A DNA stretch of 64,000 nucleotides from Omphalotus guepiniiformis (GCA_028554645.1 JAQOOI010000076.1:1488001-1552000); one strand, 5' to 3'. Counted from the stretch's first letter, positions 34,038 to 46,760 are shown. Notes: a model not told the origin generated them from the letters alone. Program-made: numbers and translations.

Positions 34038-36539
34038 CTAGAGTTGATCAGGAGTGAGAGCGTCGTAGATCGGGCACAGGTCATTCCAAGCAGCTACAAG
34101 ACAAAATCAGATGCTGAGTCAGGCACAAATAAAAGAGCTTACAAGGAGGAGTGATAGCGGTGCCCCAGTCAGGGGCATCCTCAGCAAAGACGATAGCGAG
34201 ACCACTAATGAATATCAATTGGCCATCAGCCATCAAGCAAGAGGAGGAAAAAGAAAAAAAGAACCACTTACGCCTCCAAATGCCAGTCAATATGACAGTG
34301 AAGGAACCAAGGACCAGCATTGTCCGTGGTGAAACGAATGGTTACGTTGTCGCCCGCAACACCAATGTTGACGACATCACGACGAGCGGGGTTGACATAG
34401 TTGTACACATCGGTGCCCGCGCTACGAACCACGTCGAAAGTGTGCTGTCATTCATGACATAAATTAGTTTCAATAATGCTAAACCGACCTCGAGTACTTA
34501 CACCGTGCAAATGGAAGGGATGCTAAAAAGATATCATATCGTCAGTCTCTTCAAAACATAAACAATATAGGGAATTACTCACTCCACCGCCAACGATACC
34601 ACCGGGCATAGAGATCTCAATGGTAGAATTAGCAGGCAGAGCATACACCGAGCCAGAAGGAAGCAGACTATCGGCAGTCTGAGCTCCACTGAGAATCTGC
34701 AGCAAGATCGGGACAGTAGGAGGAATGAACTGAGCTCCATTAACAGAGAAGTTGCCGTTCTGCACATTCAAAAGAATCTCGTAAGCGACATATTCATAAG
34801 ACATGAGGGAATGCAACCGGCACGTACGAATGCGAAGGCCAGGTTCAGAGCATAGTCAACACCACCGACTTCTGGAGAACCCGGTGCACCTGGGTTTTCG
34901 AGAGGCTGTATAGAATGATGAGTGATGTCAGAAACAATGCATAATGACTTCGGAAAGCTCGAGGGAGACGTACCACAAGTGCCGTTTCGGCCAAGGGGTT
35001 TGTGCTGGTGACCTGGGGAGTGGCAGGCTCGACTTCATCGGCACCGACGTATCGTAAGATTGCAGAGTTGATGCCTCCGGCAAAACCGCTGGTACCAGTC
35101 GAGGGGTCAGCTCGGATCCCTAGATCATAATCAATATATGTTTCTCCGCGGGGCAATGCATTTTCGTGAAACACTCACAGTAATTGTCAATCGACTGGTT
35201 AGCCTCAAGCTGAGAAATTCAGCGTTAGTAACATGTTCTGACCCAGAGTGATGGGAATAGAGCTCTTACAATGAAAGAGTATCTTTGAGCAGCGAAGATT
35301 TGAATGGAGTCAACGTTGTACTGTTCATGGTTCACAGAATCAACCTCGATCACCGTCCTGGAAGAAATCGAGTGAATAAACAGTCGCTAGAGCGCGCTTT
35401 TAACTATCACCGTCATTGTGTGGTTATCGATAGCGAACACAAAGTTAGGATCGCAAGAAACGTTAATGAGACGCATCCGGTATCTACATTCAAATTTCGT
35501 AAGTCATGGGTTGCAATATTTCTTGAGATGGCCAGTGCTCACCGCTTTCCCTGAGTGACAGTGATGACGGAGAGCTCGGTTGAGTTGCCGCCAGAGAACC
35601 TGCAATTGAAGACGTCAGCACCGCCTTCGCAAGCCATGTGAGTGGGTCAACTACCTTCCAAGACCATTGATGAGCGTAGCGTCCGAAGCGCTATTGAAAA
35701 AAACATCTCATGAGTCACTCGACACGACTACCAAAGTGCAGGACATACGGGAAGGTCAGAGTCTCAGCCTTAGCATGGTACCAGTCAGCGAGTGTGATGA
35801 TCGTAGTTTCTACGCGTACAGGGTGAGCGAAGAATCATATACAGCGGAGCCTGGGACGCTTACCATCGTCGACATCGTACAGATCCGCATAAGGGTCGTT
35901 GGGATCGTAGATGATGAGTGGGCCTCGGAGACCGTCACAGTATTGCGTCGCTGTTCGTCAGATGTATTAGTCAACAAGAAAAGAACTTGCCGAAGAGGTT
36001 AAGCTAGTGATTCACCTAAATGAGAGTGGTACCAGAAGGTCCCCGCCTGATCGGAGACAGTAAAATCGTATAGGAAGGAGTTATTGGCAGCAATAGGACA
36101 CTGATTGACGAAAGCAGGTCCGTCGGCCCAGTTGGTACCTTGATCTTGGAAGATACCGTGCCAATGCTACAAAGAACAGACGTGAGCCAAATCCGCGGAC
36201 CAATAGGTAAAAAAAACCCTACAATGGTAGTGGATTTTAGCATAGTATCGTCGTTCAGCTGATTGACGACGTTGATCTGGAAGTTGTCTCCCTATAAGTC
36301 CAATCGAATTAGTTTCAGGTTTGCATACGCAAAGTAGAAATGACCAGTCTTACCTTGTTTCCTACGATAGTGCTTCCAATGACAGTACCACCTGCAAGAA
36401 TAGCAGTACGGTTGAACCCATCGGGGCTCACAAGTTCACTGGTGATGACAAGGTCGCCGGTAGGTCCAAAGCTTGCCGCCAGCGAAGTCCCACACAGGAG
36501 GGCAACCTGAAGGAGCGAGGAAAGAGATTTCGAGACCAT
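34038..36539 (-). CDS. Secreted laccase (multicopper oxidase)
   Basis: Extracellular phenol oxidase reducing O2 to water. It starts [21 protein letters not shown] at 36539, a signal peptide. The open frame extends upstream only to a TTG codon. It is split by more than ten introns, giving about 520 residues. All four copper signatures are present: [17 protein letters not shown] (L1), [20 protein letters not shown] (L2), HPFHLHGH (L3) and [17 protein letters not shown] (L4). The axial type-1 copper position, in the last signature, is Leu rather than Phe, which in characterised laccases goes with low-to-medium redox potential. The C-terminus is DALTPDQL. It lies at the edge of a gene-poor region. 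Lignin, pigment or detoxification roles cannot be separated by sequence. Confidence 0.93.
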
Positions 36540-36652
36540 GGCGAGTAACAAAGTTGTCCTTGATCAAGACAGAAAAAAGGAACGTCTAAGCCTAGAACTA
36601 CCCAGTGAAGCAGAATACAAGGCCTTGGGATGTGAGGTACAAATGCCCGACA

Positions 36653-36659
36653 TTTTATA
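36653..36659 (-). promoter_or_regulatory. TATA box of the laccase gene
   Basis: TATAAAA on the minus strand, about 114 bp upstream of the laccase ATG. Spacing fits a fungal core promoter with a short leader. Confidence 0.5.
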
Positions 36660-39600
36660 GCCTGAGTACTTTTCGCTGGCTTGCTAGATTGGTGGAGAGT
36701 ATCAAGGGGAACCGATGGTCGGACGAGCATTTTCTCTTTCCGAGTCAAGGGAGAGACGACAGCCGTGATACACATATCGTTTGTCCCGTTAGTCAGGACT
36801 GAGTACATGTGGCCTCCACGACAAAAACTAATTAGTCGTGAAGACGTGAGTGTGTGAGCCTGAGAGACGTTTCGACTGTCGAATTCGGAAATTCCTCTTT
36901 CTTTGTGTGTTGCGTTCCTGAGGCGTCAATTTGCGATGTTTCGGATTAGATGCCGTACACCGAGGGATAGTGAAATATATCTCCATTCCTTTCTCCCTCC
37001 CTCCAGACTCCGACCTACTTCCATGTTTTTCTAGAGAAAGCTGAAATTGCTAGACGCAGGTTCATCAATCCGCAGTTTATTGATATCTCGTCAAAGCCTG
37101 TACAAGCGCCTGATAGAAAGATAGACAGACAAAGATTTGTGCCACAAGCGGGAAAGTGAGTGCGTTTGCGTACACTTCAATGCCAAAAAGGATTACCGCG
37201 GTCCGTCGGTCCAGTCCCCAATGCTGTCCATAGTGTACACTTCCATGCAATGATGCTTCTAATGATGATTGACGGCAGTACTGTAGAAAAGAGACCACTC
37301 GAATCTAGCCTGACAATTTGAATGTGTAGCGGCAGTCGAGTCCGCACGTTTGAGGCATCAGTGCGCAGCATCCTTCTGTCAATCACGTCGGTCGGTTGCT
37401 ATCGACCGACAAAAAGGAGAGCAAATCACTGATTCTCATGAGCAAAAGAAAAAAAAGATAAACTGAAGAACTGGCGCGTTCAACCGGCAGTTCGTTTCGG
37501 TGATCAAATTTCAATTGCCACGTGCATTTGCCGGTTCCGATGATTTGTCAGCGTCACCTTTCCAACCGCCAACGGCTTTTCCAAAGCCATTCTAATTTCT
37601 CCAACTACTTTCTCATGATACAGAAATCTCGTACATACACTCTCACATACTTCTGATATTTCTAACATTGAAGAAATCGAAAATACCACAACATAGCGGG
37701 AGAACTCTGAACAAACGAAGCAATTAATTGTCATGATCCATATTCCACTGCGGAATCATATTAACTTTTTTTTTCGAGACTCGTGGGTCGCGCCTGCGGG
37801 GTGGGTGCACGGGTGAGTTACCTACTTGACAATTGCGACCGTCATCAATTACTGAGATCATTAGCTCGCTGCGATTCTCATGCGACGATACGATACGATG
37901 GGAAATAAGCCCGCATTTGATATCTTTACAGGAAGCTTAGGAACTTTCGAAGATGAGAACCGCATCGTGTTGGCTCAAACTCATGAAACTTTACAGTAAG
38001 TGAAGCGAATGAGAGGTTGCGGATTTCCTAGGTTGCTCCAGCCCCAGCTGCCAGCTAAGATTGAGCGCTTGAGCTCTGAGATTCGAGCAGGTATTCGATA
38101 TTCGACGATCATCCCCTTCAAACTCCCCTCCACCCCTGAGGCCTGAGCGGGGCTACTACGCTACCTCCGATGACAAGAGCCCTCCAATGATAAACCGAAC
38201 CACCCCCTATTCTCTTCCGGCAAAAACAGAACAACTCAATGGCAGCGATACAGGTTCCCCCGACCTACCGCACCAGACGAGTTGAAGAATTGCTTGGTTG
38301 TCGCGAGTACAGCTATGGTGCTCCCACCCAAATACATTACATCAATAAAGGTTCAAGAAGAGCTTAATTGGATGATTGGTCGGAGTACGTAGACTCGGTG
38401 CACGTCATTTCAGTATTCAGTTTTTGATGATGTATCATAGCTTCGAGATACACACCGGCCTTGCTCACCCAGCGACCTAGCTAGACCATGAACGAGAAGG
38501 GATCCGGCAGTACTGTTCCCACTGCTAGCGTGCGTGCCTATATGCCGTCTCTCGCGCACTTCGCATACAAGCAGTGAGTATCTACTTCAAACCCACTCTC
38601 ACGTACGCTCGACACTGACCCATTGACGAAACGCAAAATATAATCCTCTCACTTCTGCCGTTCTGCCGCTCTGCCGACTCAAGTATGTTAATATTATCGT
38701 CGCTGCCCTGACCGTGACTTCCCAAGTTCATCTCAGCCACATATCAAAGTAAAAGTCGTAACAAACGGATAGAGCGGCAAACCTGACATATTGATATCCA
38801 GTGTCACACTCATCATCATCATGCTCACCCCGTACGCGGAGAACTTACAATGCCACTCGGGAGCGGCAGCGGCAGCAGCGCTCGCCGCTCGAACAATTCG
38901 TATGTCAATCTTACCCAAAAAAAAAAAACATTCGACAATTGACATTGTTTCACTTCCCTTTCCCACCAAGCCGTCGAGTTCGAATGCAGTGTATGCGGCG
39001 CACAAGAACGCGCGCCACGAGCCGCTCGAAGAGGTTTGCTCCGCTTCGTTGCCCCCAGTACCCATCGTACTGGTGAGTCAATTCAAGACCCAGACCGTTT
39101 GATAGGGATCATTCTTCATCGTCCACCTTTCAATACATATCATGGCTATGGTCATTACATGCCGAAAAGCAACGTTAGCACAACATCCCGCATCTTCAAT
39201 ACTACGGCTCAATCCCAAACCGAATCTGATCAAGAATTCCTATCTGAACTGGACTCCCAAAGCCTAAAGTGTATAAATTTCGTATCGCATCGTTTTAGGT
39301 TTAGCTGAGGCACGACATAATTCATGCATTAATTCTTGATTCTTGAAGGACACTGGCGCCACTCGACTCTTGCATATTTAATCTTGTATCCGAGTATCGG
39401 GAGTACGAACAGGTGTGGGTATCATTAGTTGTCTGCCTGGTTGTCGCTACATACTTACTCTTGAAGTTCCTAGCGGCATCTGAGGCACCGAGTTGAGTAT
39501 TAGGTATTCTACATCCTAGAACCTCAGAACTCAAACTCAGATGATAGATAGATAACTTCTTCAATGAACGACGAACAATGAACTTTTACGCGTCCGATGT

Positions 39601-40893
39601 ACGCATTCAGGGCAAGTCCGTCCGTCCCAGTCTATCTGTCGTGTTCCGTCCAAGTAGTACCTACATATCTACTATATCCATCATGATCTTTTCTCATACC
39701 TTGTTTCTACTTTCTCAGCAGGATATAGGAACTCCGAACTAGGATTGAAAAGAAACAAAGAAACATTAATCACCGCTTCAATAGTAGTAATTAGTTCTGA
39801 CTAGATCTGACTCCTTCTGACGCCGAGGTAAATTGAACATTAAAAAGGTCGTTAGTAACGGTTCTCATGCATATGAACGATACTTATCAAATTATACCGT
39901 AGTATGTATCCAGTGACCCCCCACGATGATCCACGATCCACGATCCATATCCATGTCACCCGTAGGTCGTGGCGCCACCCCACATGTACCTTCCAAAGTC
40001 AGGAGTCACTAGTCACTAGTTCTAGTCAGGCTCCATCCCTCCGTGTACATAACTACTCATATTCCGTTCAACGTAAATACGTATTCCGAACATCGCGAGT
40101 GATTCCAAGTACCAAGTGACGTCCGAACTTCTTTGCTAATTAGCATTTGTTACCCCTGGCACAACTGACCGCCGGCACCCTTCAAGTGGGTATGTACATA
40201 CACTCTTGAAGGAACTCCAAATGGGATAAAATCACTCAGGTACGTACGTTGAACAAACAAATGTGGATAGATATTGTACTTACATACGCCACCTCGGATT
40301 TTATCCCTCCGATCCGTTCAACATTTCCGCGAAGCAGCAGTGACTCTCACTCAACAGCTCTCCTTCCAATTTAAGGACTTGAACTCCGGATAGCGATCCG
40401 GTAGACCCATGGGAGTCGGGATGTGATGGGATGACTCTGCCCTACTTTACTTACCGTGAGTGAATGACTCGGTCTTTCAATTCAGTCTTTGAGCGGGCAC
40501 CCCCGCCCAGTCGTAAGTCGTAAGTCGAATTCACTAATAACTGATTGAATACGGGACTACGGGCTCGGATATACATGTAGTAGTGTATTGGTACCAACTT
40601 GTCATTGTGGATGACTAGTATGCGTAGCGGTGAGTTTCACGGCTATCGACTCTCGAGTGGGTGAGGGTGATTTTCACCGGCGTGGCCGCCCCAACTTCGA
40701 GTCAGAAGTTGAATTCTGGGTAGGGATCCTGTAAGTAAGTACTTACCTACCTTCCAGCGACACTCCTTCATTCATTGAAGGCCTCCGTCCAAATCATCAA
40801 AATAGCTTGCAGTTCATATTCAAGTGATCGACCACGTAGCGTACTGTAAGTAATACGTACGGTACCAGTGTACAACCTCATTTTCACCGTCAA
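36660..40893. other. 4.2 kb gene-poor region with short duplications
   Basis: No intact gene is supported. The plus-strand stretch 37.88-39.07 kb holds exon-like pieces (listed separately). From about 39.3 to 40.9 kb the sequence is full of short direct repeats and GTAC/TACGTA-type palindromes, for example overlapping copies of CCACGATC near 39923-39950 and AGTCACTAGTCACTAGT near 40003-40020. A poly-A run lies at 38917-38928. These look like slippage products in unconstrained DNA, or an old element that can no longer be recognised. Confidence 0.5.
38488..39072 (+). pseudogene. Possible gene relic with exon-like segments
   Basis: Four exon-like pieces follow each other on the plus strand. The first starts MNEKGSGSTVP at 38488 and ends YMPSLAHFAYK before a gtgagt donor (about 38574). 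The second, after an acceptor at 38692, reads YVNIIVAALTVTSQVHLSHIS. The third (38802-38899) reads VTLIIIMLTPYAENLQCHSG and an Ala run. The fourth (38971-39072) reads AVYAAHKNARHEPLEEV and LPPVPIVL before gtgagt. Pieces two to four join in frame through canonical sites, but the first join is off by one base (GCAGTGAGT where GCAGGTGAGT would fit). No further exon was found after 39072. I do not recognise the family. A frame-shifted, truncated gene is the best reading, and chance is possible. Confidence 0.3.
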
Positions 40894-42363
40894 TCAAGCA
40901 CCCGGCAACAACACCTCCTTCAATATCTCAACAATCTTCTTCACCTCCTGCACCGTATTATAATGTACCAACGAAATCCTCACCACCCCATCATCAATGT
41001 CGAGTTTGGGCTCAACCGTGGAGATGAGTCCATAGGCGTAGAAGTGGCCGTAACGAATACCGATCTACAAATCGTTCCGATGTGAACAACACGAGAAAGA
41101 GAACAAAAACGAAACAATGAACTCACTCCACCCTTCTTATCAAACGCCCTAACAACTTCCTTACTCGTCACATTCCCCCCAACCAAAACAAAACTGATCG
41201 TTGGAACTCTCTCCTTATCCCACTTCTCAACCCCAACAACCCTCACACCCCTCTCCCAAACATCCTTCCTCGTCAACCACCCAAGTAGACCCTCAACCAA
41301 CTGCTTCTCATGCTCCGCAATCGCATCAAATGATGCTCCGAGGTTGTTCGCGGGTGTAAGCGATAGGAGGTAAGGCAAGACAGGTGTCGTCCCGAAAACG
41401 ACTTCGTAGCCCGGTCCTCCTGGTTGGAGTTTGTAAGATTTGCTTTGGACGTGTGGGGTGAGGAAGTGGTGTACGAGGGAGGTGACGGAAGACGCTAGAT
41501 TGTTGAGGCGGACGTAGAGTGCGGAGATGTGTGGGCCGTATACCTAGGGGTGAATAAGTAAGTCAGTAATTAGCGTAAGTATACAAGTAAGTATGGGTAT
41601 TACCTTATAAAACGAAAAAACACAAAAGTCCACATCCCAATCCTTCACATCTATCCTCCTATGCGGAGCATACGCAACGCAATCAACTGAAATCTCAAGT
41701 TTAACCACTCCTACCTCCTTCGCCTTTTCTCTCGCTGCCTTGACTACCTCTTTCACGGGTACAACAGACCCGAGGATGTTGGAACACGCCGTGAATGCAA
41801 TTATACGTGTTTTCGTCGTGATTAGCGGGAGAAGGTCGGTAAGGTTGTACGCGACTGAGTATGGGTTTTCTGGGTTCGTAGGAGTGGGTAGCCAGTATTT
41901 GACGAGTGCACCTCGACGTGAAGCGAGTTTCTTCCACGGACCTGCGTTAGCTACATGATACTTATTTTCAGCCAAAGAAGCAAAAGAAAAATAAAACTGT
42001 ATTGTTACCTTCATGTTCACCAGTAAGAATAAACTCATCACCCTCCTTAACACCTCCATCCAAACTCCTCGCTAGATTCTCCAAATTCGCAGTCGAGCTA
42101 GACCCAAACACGATCTCATCCGTAGACTCCGCATTAAACAACTTCTTCGCAGCCTCCGGTGCATCCTCAAAAACCCTCTTCGTACTCTCAACCGATACAG
42201 AGTAATCCGCTCCAAGCTGAACGTTAGTATTCACGAGGTAATCGTATATACTATCAGCTACGTCTTTGGTCACTTGGGAGCCACCTGCATTGTCACCGAA
42301 AATGTAGCCTGATTTCAGAGCTGGGAATTTAGCGCGGAGAGCGTCGATGTCGAGAGATGGCAT
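40894..42363 (-). CDS. Class V aminotransferase / cysteine desulfurase-like PLP enzyme
   Basis: A fold-type I PLP enzyme of the aminotransferase class V group. It starts MPSLDIDALRAKFPALKSG at 42363. Motifs include GYIFGDNAGGSQVTKDVAD, IVFGSSSTANLENLARSL, EFILTGEHEGN, ILGSVVPVKEVVKAAREKAKE, ISVDCVAYAPHRRIDVKDWDVDF (PLP-binding Asp and neighbouring His) and VFSFYK|VYGPHISALY (Schiff-base Lys just before an intron). GPGYEVVFGTTPVLPYLLSL and a C-terminal domain end LKEVLLPGA, stop 40894-40896. Three introns were inferred, giving about 435 residues. Without an active-site Cys loop visible, I would not claim a true Fe-S cluster desulfurase. It is a cytosolic desulfurase-like enzyme of unknown substrate. 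Head-to-head with the HUA1-like gene, 249 bp apart. Confidence 0.85.
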
Positions 42364-42612
42364 TGTAAGTACTGAGTGTGAGTCAAAGGGAGGCTTCAAA
42401 AGCTTACTAGGATCCGATAAGAACCTCAGTTGAAAGGTGACCGTGTTGGAAATTCGAATTTTCAACATATGCTCAGGCCCCGGCAAAGGAGCGGGACGCT
42501 CGGATCGGATATCGGAAGAGGTCCGGCCCACGTGCCTTGTTATTTGTATCTAAAGGGAAAGACAAATAATAGGAAGGTGAGAGGGCAAGTGACAGTGTGA
42601 CGTTGCGTTACA

Positions 42613-43817
42613 ATGACCACATCGTCTCGGAATCCATTTCGTTCTCGACTACCTTCAACGTCGACATCACCAGTTGACTCTGTTTCTGATGCAGGACTAG
42701 ATGAAGAGCTTCCACCTGCTTATACGCCTGCTCCGGATGCGACTAGCGGTGAACAGACAGTAGAGTACGGTCCTCGAAGACCTTTTCAGAATACTCGCCC
42801 TTCTGCTTCTCCTCTTGTTCCTCCTACTTCCTCTCGAACGAATTTACCACCACGAACGAACTTACCACCACCACCGCAACATCCACACTCATCGTCGTCG
42901 TCGTGGTCGCAGTCACGCCAGAGTCCTTATACATCTCCCCCTACTCAACCTCAGTCGTTGTGGAGACAATTAACAGGTGCAATAGATGAAATAGCAAGTG
43001 CAGCCGCATCACCACCACCAGTTCAGACTCAGTACACTGGGTACGCTCCTCCTCCTTCACAACCCCTTACACCGTCCTCCGATTTTGCACGCGATTTCTA
43101 CGCAGCCGGCTCGGCCAACCCTCCGTCCGACTCACCTTATCCACCTCCGCCTGGCCCACCACCTTCCGGCCCACCCCCGAACGCATCTTCTAACGACGAC
43201 GGAAGACCAACTACGAAGCCTGTCCCTGGTCATCCACTTCTCAACCAAGGGAACTTGTTAGTCTATCCAGCAGGATACGAATGCGAAAAATGTACTCCTT
43301 CATTCTCATATCTTCAATATTCTCTACTCACCCTTTCGCAGGCCACAACACAGGGTACAAACAAAATGACCCAACACACCCCTGTCGTCGATGTTGGTCA
43401 AAATACGCCAAGCAATTCAAGGGTGCGATTACATATACCGAATTTTCGAAGGCACGGACGGAGCAGGGGAGTGGGAAAACGTTTCAGAGGCCGTTGCCTG
43501 CTTTGAGACCTCCACAGGCGGCATCAACATCGGGCAGTGGGTATCCCGGTGCAGCGTTTCGACATCCTCCTCCTCCTCTGCAAGGTTACGCCCCACCACC
43601 TCTTCCCCCACACATCCAAACAGTTCCAAACACTTACGGTCCTTACTCCCGCTCCCCAGGCGCAGCTGCTCCGGGCCCAGTCTATCCTCCTGGTGATCCC
43701 AGAATTGGTGGTCGGCTGTGTTGGAGGTGTGGAGGGGACGGTACGGTTGGTCTGTTCGGGTTTCTATTGGAGGATGTATGTCCGGTTTGTAAAGGAATTG
43801 GGAGAGTGTTTCCGTAG
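42613..43817 (+). CDS. HUA1: HUA1-like PPxY and zinc-ribbon protein
   Basis: Two exons (42613-43291, 43342-43817) give 384 residues. The N-terminal half is disordered and Pro/Ser-rich and includes LPPAYTPAPD, a PPxY motif of the kind bound by WW domains of Rsp5-type ubiquitin ligases. The conserved core begins GHPLLNQGNLLVYPAGYECEKC, and the intron falls inside that last Cys codon. HNTGYKQND, HPCRRCWSKYAK and a C-terminal CWRCGGDGTVG...DVCPVCKGIGRVFP follow, i.e. paired CxxC zinc knuckles. This order matches fungal Hua1 proteins, which in yeast act in actin-patch/endocytosis and ubiquitin-linked sorting. Function here is transferred from the family. Confidence 0.75.
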
Positions 43818-46752
43818 GTTTGTATGGGCTATGTGAGTGTATCAAAGAAAGTCTTCTGTATGTAGAATATTCGGATGTATGCTATCGTGTGCGTAGGTTG
43901 GATGTGTACTGTTTCTAGGCTCGTAGGTATGTAAGTATCAAAAGATGTATCTCTTATCGATTTCTTCACCTAGTACTACAGAGAGTAGTAACGAACGAGT
44001 TAAAGTTCACGCTCCTATTTCGGGGAAGCCTTGCAAGTACAAAGCGGTGAGTATGACGATGTCCTACTTTTAGCGACTCAGGCATCACTGTTGTCCCTAG
44101 CTATACTTAGGTGACTGGTGTTGAGCGGAGAATTGAACTCAGCGGGGGTAGAAGGTTACTAGTTGTGGTTTCACCGGTTTGATCACTTACATCAGGAGCG
44201 GTACAATCGTATACGTCGTACTTTCGGCCCCCGCCCCTGTTCCTTCCCCTTCGCTTCATTCACACTCCAAGTTGTCCTTCCTTCTTTCCTTCCCGCCTAC
44301 ATACCTCCGCGGGCTACTTGCCATGATCAACAGGGGTAAAGCTCTGTTTGCCAAGGCTGAGATTGATTCAGCGAGAGCGGCCCGTAGAGACCCTTGGGGT
44401 GCTCCGTCCTCGGGGGCCGATTGAGACTCTGTGAGTCTGCGACAATCGTGGCGTCGTCTGTAGACTGTAACTCACGCATGCTTATTCCAAGTAACTGCTA
44501 ACGAGAGTTGACTCTCATCTCATCGACCTCAGAGATGAAGTTATGTTGCTTACCATCCTGCTTAGTGTATAGTCTAGAGTCGTATGTATTCGTGTCAGAT
44601 GTAATGACGGGACTCGAAATCTTATTCAGATTTATCGGTTGAACGGGATGGTAAGTACATATTCGCTGGTACTATATCTGGCTTTCCGCGATCCAGATTT
44701 CATCAAGTGTATGTGCCTGATTCCGATTTCTAAATCGTCTACATACTCCGCTTTGGCTTCATCTATAAAAATCAATGGCAATCATGGCAATCATGGCACT
44801 TACTTACAAGCTCCGAGTCGATAGTACCGGCAAAATGAGTACTTGCAAGTACAAGTTCTCATGCATCATGGTCTGATGTACCTTTTTCAAAGGCGGCCTG
44901 ACCTGACCTCTCCCACTTATTCAGAGTCTGTTTTCGTCGGCGTCTGTTGGCGAGTCTCAGCTGTGTTAAGTATAGGAAGGTTACCGAGTTTCTTAACTTG
45001 GAAAAATGAATCTGTTACTTTTACGTTAACGCGTCCAATGTTCAATTCTCAACCAAACCAGCTTGAGAGAATTCCGACTCGATTTGACTTTTCCTATTCT
45101 TACTGCATTCCTACTCGAAGTTCGATACTCCCGCTCAGTACCAGTGCTCCTATGACTATCCAAGAACAAGGTCACGTACTCCCGGGTATCTCACCACTCT
45201 CCCTCCCTAAGGCCTTCACTGATACTAGCACCTTCAACACTTTCTCACCGCCCGCCCCACTCGCCTTATGCTCTTCTGCCCTTCTAGCTTCTGTATTCAT
45301 TCATTCCATCTGTCCCCCATTCCCAGTTCCAACTTCTCGGTAACACCGTATGCTCAGTTATGCTTCTCTTCGTATGATATTATGTAGCTTCAGGGTTGTT
45401 GAAACGGCGGATGAGCGACTTACTTATTCCCCACCCTCCCTCGGCACCAGCTTTGGGGCGGCCGTAGGGTGCGATGAATAAATGTATCACTAATCAAATT
45501 CAGAATACTTATTGCTTCTTTACGTGTTTCGTGGGAGGGATCCTAGCCTTCAACGTCAACTCGAGCCTTTGACCAATGGTAAATGTGCGCTTGGGGTACA
45601 ACGGCCGCCCGACTATTTTCCGAGTCTGTAATACATACTGTAATATGGCGGACATCATATGAACAAACGTTTCTTCAGCTATACACGGAGAACTCACAGA
45701 GAGAATTATTCACTTTACAGACTTGGCAACACGCTTAAAGCGTTCAAGTTGTCAAACTGCGACTCCCGACTCCCAGTTGGCACATATATTGCAGCGCACG
45801 TCTTTCGATCAAGCTTCAATTCTATCAATAACATCCAAGCAAGGAGTATTGTGAGTGGTGGTAAACCATCAAAGAGTAAATTCGGACTCGGTCGTACTCG
45901 ACGGCGGTTCGATTTCTGGCGGAGATTTAATCATCCAAAGGTCGGTTCAGCTTCGCGTGAAGCCGTGACGGCAGAAAGCAGGCAGAAAGTGACTCTCTTG
46001 CCGTCTCAGTGCCACCATCTTCCCTCATCTTCCTCACAATAACATAGCCCCGCCTTGACATCCCATTCTACCAATCAATCTCATCATCTAACGAGTCAAC
46101 GACGACTGGGGCTGACTGCGGGCTGTCGCATGCTTAATTTTGGGCGTCACTGATGCCCTGAGGTGATTTTCCCTACGAAATAGACGGTAAGGTTATATGC
46201 TTGTATCTCTGCTCCCGGCCAATCATGATTATTGTCACAGTTGCGCAGTATCGAGCCAAGAATTTCATCCAGAGCCCAATTGAGTACATTTGCGCATATG
46301 TAACAAACGAACTATGTCGTCACTGTCGTGAGAGCACGTTTGGTTCGTAACCGTGATTCGTGAACACTGAACAACAAAGGTCTCAAGCCTCCGGCGGCAA
46401 ATCAATAGGAAGGAAACTTTTCTGGGTCTGTTTCAAGGCCCCAGGACCCAAGGGTCGAACGTAACTTCAACCTTTCCTTTTTCGATGTGTATACATTGAG
46501 TATATGCATGCTCACTTCCGATTTGGCCCTCAATCCTTGTCAATTTCATGAACAATCATCTTATCATGTTCCCAGTGCGTCTGTCATGATTTGCGATGTA
46601 TCGGAGGCGAATCACGGTCGCCCGAATCACGGTTCAAACCCACGGTAAGTTAGCTGAGTTCAACTCCTTACAAATAATTCATTGATGAGCGCTTTTCTTG
46701 CAGCTGCGCAATTTACGCGCTTTTGATTGCTCACTCAGGGGATACCGACCTC
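43818..46752. other. 2.9 kb gene-poor region
   Basis: No supported gene. It contains short duplications (for example AATCATGGC copies near 44777-44796) and a 127-residue chance-looking frame at 45659-46042 without family similarity. A short frame at 44323-44424 (MINRGKALFAKAEIDSARAA...) is too small to judge. Confidence 0.45.
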
Positions 46753-46760
46753 GTATATAA
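46753..46760 (+). promoter_or_regulatory. TATA box of the small secreted peptide gene
   Basis: GTATATAA lies about 100 bp before the ATG at 46855. The leader between them is C/T- and A-rich. Position and strand fit the three-exon gene downstream. Confidence 0.5.

Noticed and set aside
37077..37298. Minus-strand frame with a hydrophobic C-terminal half resembling a membrane segment
   Set aside because: Isolated 73 codons, no extension through splice sites. Hydrophobic frames arise by chance in AT-rich DNA.
44179..44424. Short frame ending DPWGAPSSGAD
   Set aside because: Too short, without splice partners or similarity that I can see.
45659..46042. A 127-codon plus-strand frame with an ATG
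   Set aside because: No recognised domain, no promoter signals and biased basic composition in a gene-poor region. Probably chance.
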